The position numbers and the translations under genes are program-made. From contig DF820459.1 of NCBI GenBank assembly GCA_000739515.1, positions 996,019-1,060,018 on the forward strand: a stretch of DNA of 64,000 nt, written 5' to 3'. The stretch's first letter is position 1, and the number at the start of each line of letters is the position of its first letter. The notes under the pieces were generated by a model. It was not told where the DNA came from and searched no databases. It worked only from the letters and a program-made list of their open reading frames with translations. This DNA comes from Candidatus Moduliflexus flocculans. GTDB taxonomy: Bacteria; Moduliflexota; Moduliflexia; Moduliflexales; Moduliflexaceae. Shown one piece after another: positions 61,531 through 64,000 of the stretch.

Positions 61531-64000
61531 GTGAAACATGTTCGCCCTCTAAAGACGATTTTATTTTTGTCTCTGTTTCTCCCCGCAATCGTGGCATTGA
61601 CGGCATTTCCCCGCCCGCTCAAGGCGCAAACGCAAACTGTTGCGCCGGTAGAAGATAATGCCGCGGCAACAACCAATGCTGATGAGGCGATCCAGGCCGA
61701 AACGCCCGACAGCGAGCAGATGCCTACCGGTGATCTCGGCCTGACGCCAACGATTCAGCGTCCGATGCGAAATTATCTGTTTATTCACGACACCTCGAAA
61801 AATATGCGAAAACGGAAACGCATCGCGATGATGCAGGACGTGATTCGCCGCCTGTTGAATAACGCCTCGCCAGACTCTCGCGGCGGCTTGATTGCGTTCG
61901 GGCATCGCTTCGATGAAGGCGGGCCGGACGCCTGTCAGGATGTTGAAACGCTGTTGCCGATAGACGAACTTCAAATCAATCGCGATGATTTCGACACGCA
62001 ATTGAATCTTCTCTCAGACCCGCCATTGGGCGGCGGCGCGCCGATCGGACTTGCCCTGTCGCAAGGGATTGATTCGATGAAAAATCTGACCGGGGCAAAA
62101 GAATTGACGTTGTTTGCTATAGATTTGCAGGAATGTAAGGATAATGTCGTCGGGGCGCTGCAATCGGCATGTCAGGTGCCGAATCTGCATGTCACCATGG
62201 TTGGCGTCGGACTGAAGCGCGATTTGCAGATTTTGCAGGAGGCTGGCGTTGATCGTTTGGAATGCGTGGATATTGTCAATGTGACAACCGCTGAAGAAGG
62301 CGAGACATTGCCGGATGTGCTGCTGACCAGATTGTCCATTCAATTCAGAAATGCGGAGGATCAATTGCTCGATCCGGCTCCGGGCGGCGATTTGCTGATG
62401 AAACTCTCGCTGGCTGATAATCAGGAAAAACCTATCGTGGTGCGCCAAAAGGTCAAAAATGCCGAGATGAAAGGGGATAGCATGGAGATTGTCGGTCTTT
62501 CAGCGGGAACCTACTTTCTTGATCTGTCCTACGGCGGCCATGATATTCGCGCGAAAAAAGAGATCGTGATCGGGAATCGCGAAGAAGTCGTCGAGATGAT
62601 TCGACTTGGAAAAATGATCGTGGATGTAACCGATTTTTCCGGCGGCGCGGTGGCTGATAATCTGGCGGACAATATGGAAATCACGCTGTTTGACGCAGAC
62701 AAACCGATACGAACAGCAAGCGGCGTGGCGAAAACCGAGTTCGATCTGCTGCCAGGCGATCAGTATAAAATTCACGTGACATATATGGTTGGCGGGAAGC
62801 GTCAGACAGTCGAATCGGACGGCTTGATTCCGATTCGCGAAGGAAATCATAAGAATGTGACGATTGCGCTGCCAGTCGGCTCGTTGACAGGCCGAATCGT
62901 TGATATGCAGGGCGCTCCTGTCGGCAAGGCCGGCATCACGCTCACGGCAGCGGAAAAAGAGGGGCAAAAGCCGTTTTCGCAGACGCTTGAAGCTGATGAA
63001 CAGGGCAACTTTTTTTTCCAGGATATCGCCACCGGCAGCTATACGCTGACCTTATCTACTAAAGGCTATAAGCGGCAAGGCCCGCCGTTCACGCTCGTTG
63101 GGGGAAAAATTAACGCGCTTGGCGACGTGCAGTTGTTTCAAGGGATCGAAGCGCTCGTGACTAATTCCGCTGGAAAAGCGCTTGAAGATGCCACAGTGAC
63201 GATTGTTGAAAAAGCCACCGGAACAGCAGTGCCAGTGGTTCGCTTCGGCAATGCCTATCGAAATGCCGCGTTGATTCCTGATGGCGCCTACATTGTGTCG
63301 GTCGAGCATCCTGATCATCAGGCCGCGTCAGCGGAGGTGACATATCAGCAAAAAGACCTTGTCACAGATGTGGCGTTTACTGTGCCATATTACGTGACTG
63401 TCGTCGCCAAAGTCGTGAATACGCGCGGCGACGCGCTGCCGGATGCGAGGCTGATGTCGCAGAACACGCGGGCAACTGTTGCGCCGCTGCCAGGGGAAAA
63501 ATTCGTGTATGGCGACGCCGACGGAATGCTTCGCGGCAGGTTGGCCGTCTCGTCTCAGGGAGAAGAAACGCTTTCCATTGTCTGGAACGATACGTATAAT
63601 CAACGTTATCGCGTTGACACGACGGTCGCGCTGCCCGATGCGCCTCAAGAACTGAATCTGGGCACGCTCGTCATTCCGATGAACTTTTTTACGCTGGCCG
63701 TCACCAATATTCTTGGCGAGCCGATCAACGCCGACGCAATTATCCTGACGCATCAGCAGACCGGGCAATCGGGCATTCAAATGAACGCGCTGGCAGACGG
63801 CAAATATGAAAGCGCTCCGCTGTTGGATGGCGATTATACGATGCGTGTCGTAAAACGAGGCTATCAAGATGTCGAGCAGCAGATCGCCGTCACTGGTGGG
63901 GAAACAAAGGGCGTGGCGCTCACTCTCCAAAATTACGTCACCGTGCAAGGCACATTGGTGGACGCGAAACATAATCGGCTCTCCGACGCAGTTGTGACGT
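61531..64000 (+). CDS. Large exported vWA / carboxypeptidase-regulatory-repeat protein (partial, runs off the end)
   Basis: At least 823 codons, still open at the right edge. The GTG start with GAGGTG upstream opens a signal peptide (MKHVRPLKTILFLSLFLPAI, cleavage near LKAQ). Residues about 85-270 look like a von Willebrand A domain with a degenerate metal site (NYLFIHDTSKNMRKRKRIAM) and GGLIAFGHRFDEGGPDACQD. From about 350, repeated beta-sandwich units of the CarboxypepD_reg/PEGA type follow (GSLTGRIVDMQGAPVGKAGI, GIEALVTNSAGKALEDATVT, NFFTLAVTNILGEPINADAI). Probably a surface or periplasmic adhesion or scaffold protein. In-frame ATGs lie upstream at 61468 and 61486, but the signal peptide favours GTG. 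Confidence 0.75.
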   Translation, partial: MKHVRPLKTILFLSLFLPAIVALTAFPRPLKAQTQTVAPVEDNAAATTNADEAIQAETPDSEQMPTGDLGLTPTIQRPMRNYLFIHDTSKNMRKRKRIAMMQDVIRRLLNNASPDSRGGLIAFGHRFDEGGPDACQDVETLLPIDELQINRDDFDTQLNLLSDPPLGGGAPIGLALSQGIDSMKNLTGAKELTLFAIDLQECKDNVVGALQSACQVPNLHVTMVGVGLKRDLQILQEAGVDRLECVDIVNVTTAEEGETLPDVLLTRLSIQFRNAEDQLLDPAPGGDLLMKLSLADNQEKPIVVRQKVKNAEMKGDSMEIVGLSAGTYFLDLSYGGHDIRAKKEIVIGNREEVVEMIRLGKMIVDVTDFSGGAVADNLADNMEITLFDADKPIRTASGVAKTEFDLLPGDQYKIHVTYMVGGKRQTVESDGLIPIREGNHKNVTIALPVGSLTGRIVDMQGAPVGKAGITLTAAEKEGQKPFSQTLEADEQGNFFFQDIATGSYTLTLSTKGYKRQGPPFTLVGGKINALGDVQLFQGIEALVTNSAGKALEDATVTIVEKATGTAVPVVRFGNAYRNAALIPDGAYIVSVEHPDHQAASAEVTYQQKDLVTDVAFTVPYYVTVVAKVVNTRGDALPDARLMSQNTRATVAPLPGEKFVYGDADGMLRGRLAVSSQGEETLSIVWNDTYNQRYRVDTTVALPDAPQELNLGTLVIPMNFFTLAVTNILGEPINADAIILTHQQTGQSGIQMNALADGKYESAPLLDGDYTMRVVKRGYQDVEQQIAVTGGETKGVALTLQNYVTVQGTLVDAKHNRLSDAVVT

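Noticed and set aside
61561-63972. Minus-strand frames of 60-214 codons opposite the right-hand end
   Set aside because: They are antisense shadows of the plus-strand exported protein that runs off the window.

Overview
The window looks like a chromosomal segment of a Gram-negative, probably anaerobic, mid-GC bacterium from a poorly sampled lineage. It has a periplasmic Spy/CpxP-like protein, an Aap-type amino-acid transporter, NAD-dependent GH4 glycosidases, a double-cubane-type dehydratase with its activase, and a selenium operon. Caspase-like effectors, a diversity-generating retroelement (DGR) and many palindromic intergenic repeats recall filamentous or multicellular candidate phyla such as KSB3/Moduliflexota. 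That placement is a guess from gene content.

Layout. 1-15 kb: proC, then a minus-strand alpha-galactoside operon (Opp-type ABC importer, two GH4 enzymes, one GH36 enzyme) with a divergent AraC-type regulator. 16-23.5 kb: deoxynucleoside kinase, NUC1-type nuclease, DUF1963, solitary MazF, secreted GH9 glucanase and an antitoxin/PIN pair. 23.5-29 kb: a selenium operon in which selD carries an in-frame UGA and a tRNA of selenocysteine architecture, but with a cysteine anticodon and cysteine discriminator, lies between two cistrons. 29-34 kb: aapJQMP. 34-36 kb: an ECF sigma factor, its anti-sigma factor and a Spy-like protein. 39.7-51 kb: ald, metG and the housekeeping block mltG-tmk-holB-ricT-metG, interrupted by two restriction-modification systems, then pnuC. 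51-53 kb: a large membrane protein. 53.5-58.7 kb: the DGR (template repeat, reverse transcriptase, Avd) with a target cassette. A second target cassette lies 18 kb away at 37.2-39.6 kb and a decayed third one at 57.8-58.7 kb. 58.8-64 kb: FtsY with a long N-terminal TPR region, then the start of a large exported vWA/carboxypeptidase-regulatory-repeat protein.

The most exciting system is the DGR. Two caspase-like effectors end in FGE/C-type-lectin-fold domains whose last codons match a template repeat except at template adenines. Each effector is preceded by a small EACC1-like protein, so the locus resembles a sensor-effector conflict system whose sensor tip is diversified by mutagenic retrohoming.

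A second theme is repeats. At least seven families of perfect or near-perfect palindromes fill the intergenic spaces, supply stop codons, nest inside one another, and have been inserted in frame into proteins. Three different palindromes sit in the same loop of the three FGE paralogues.
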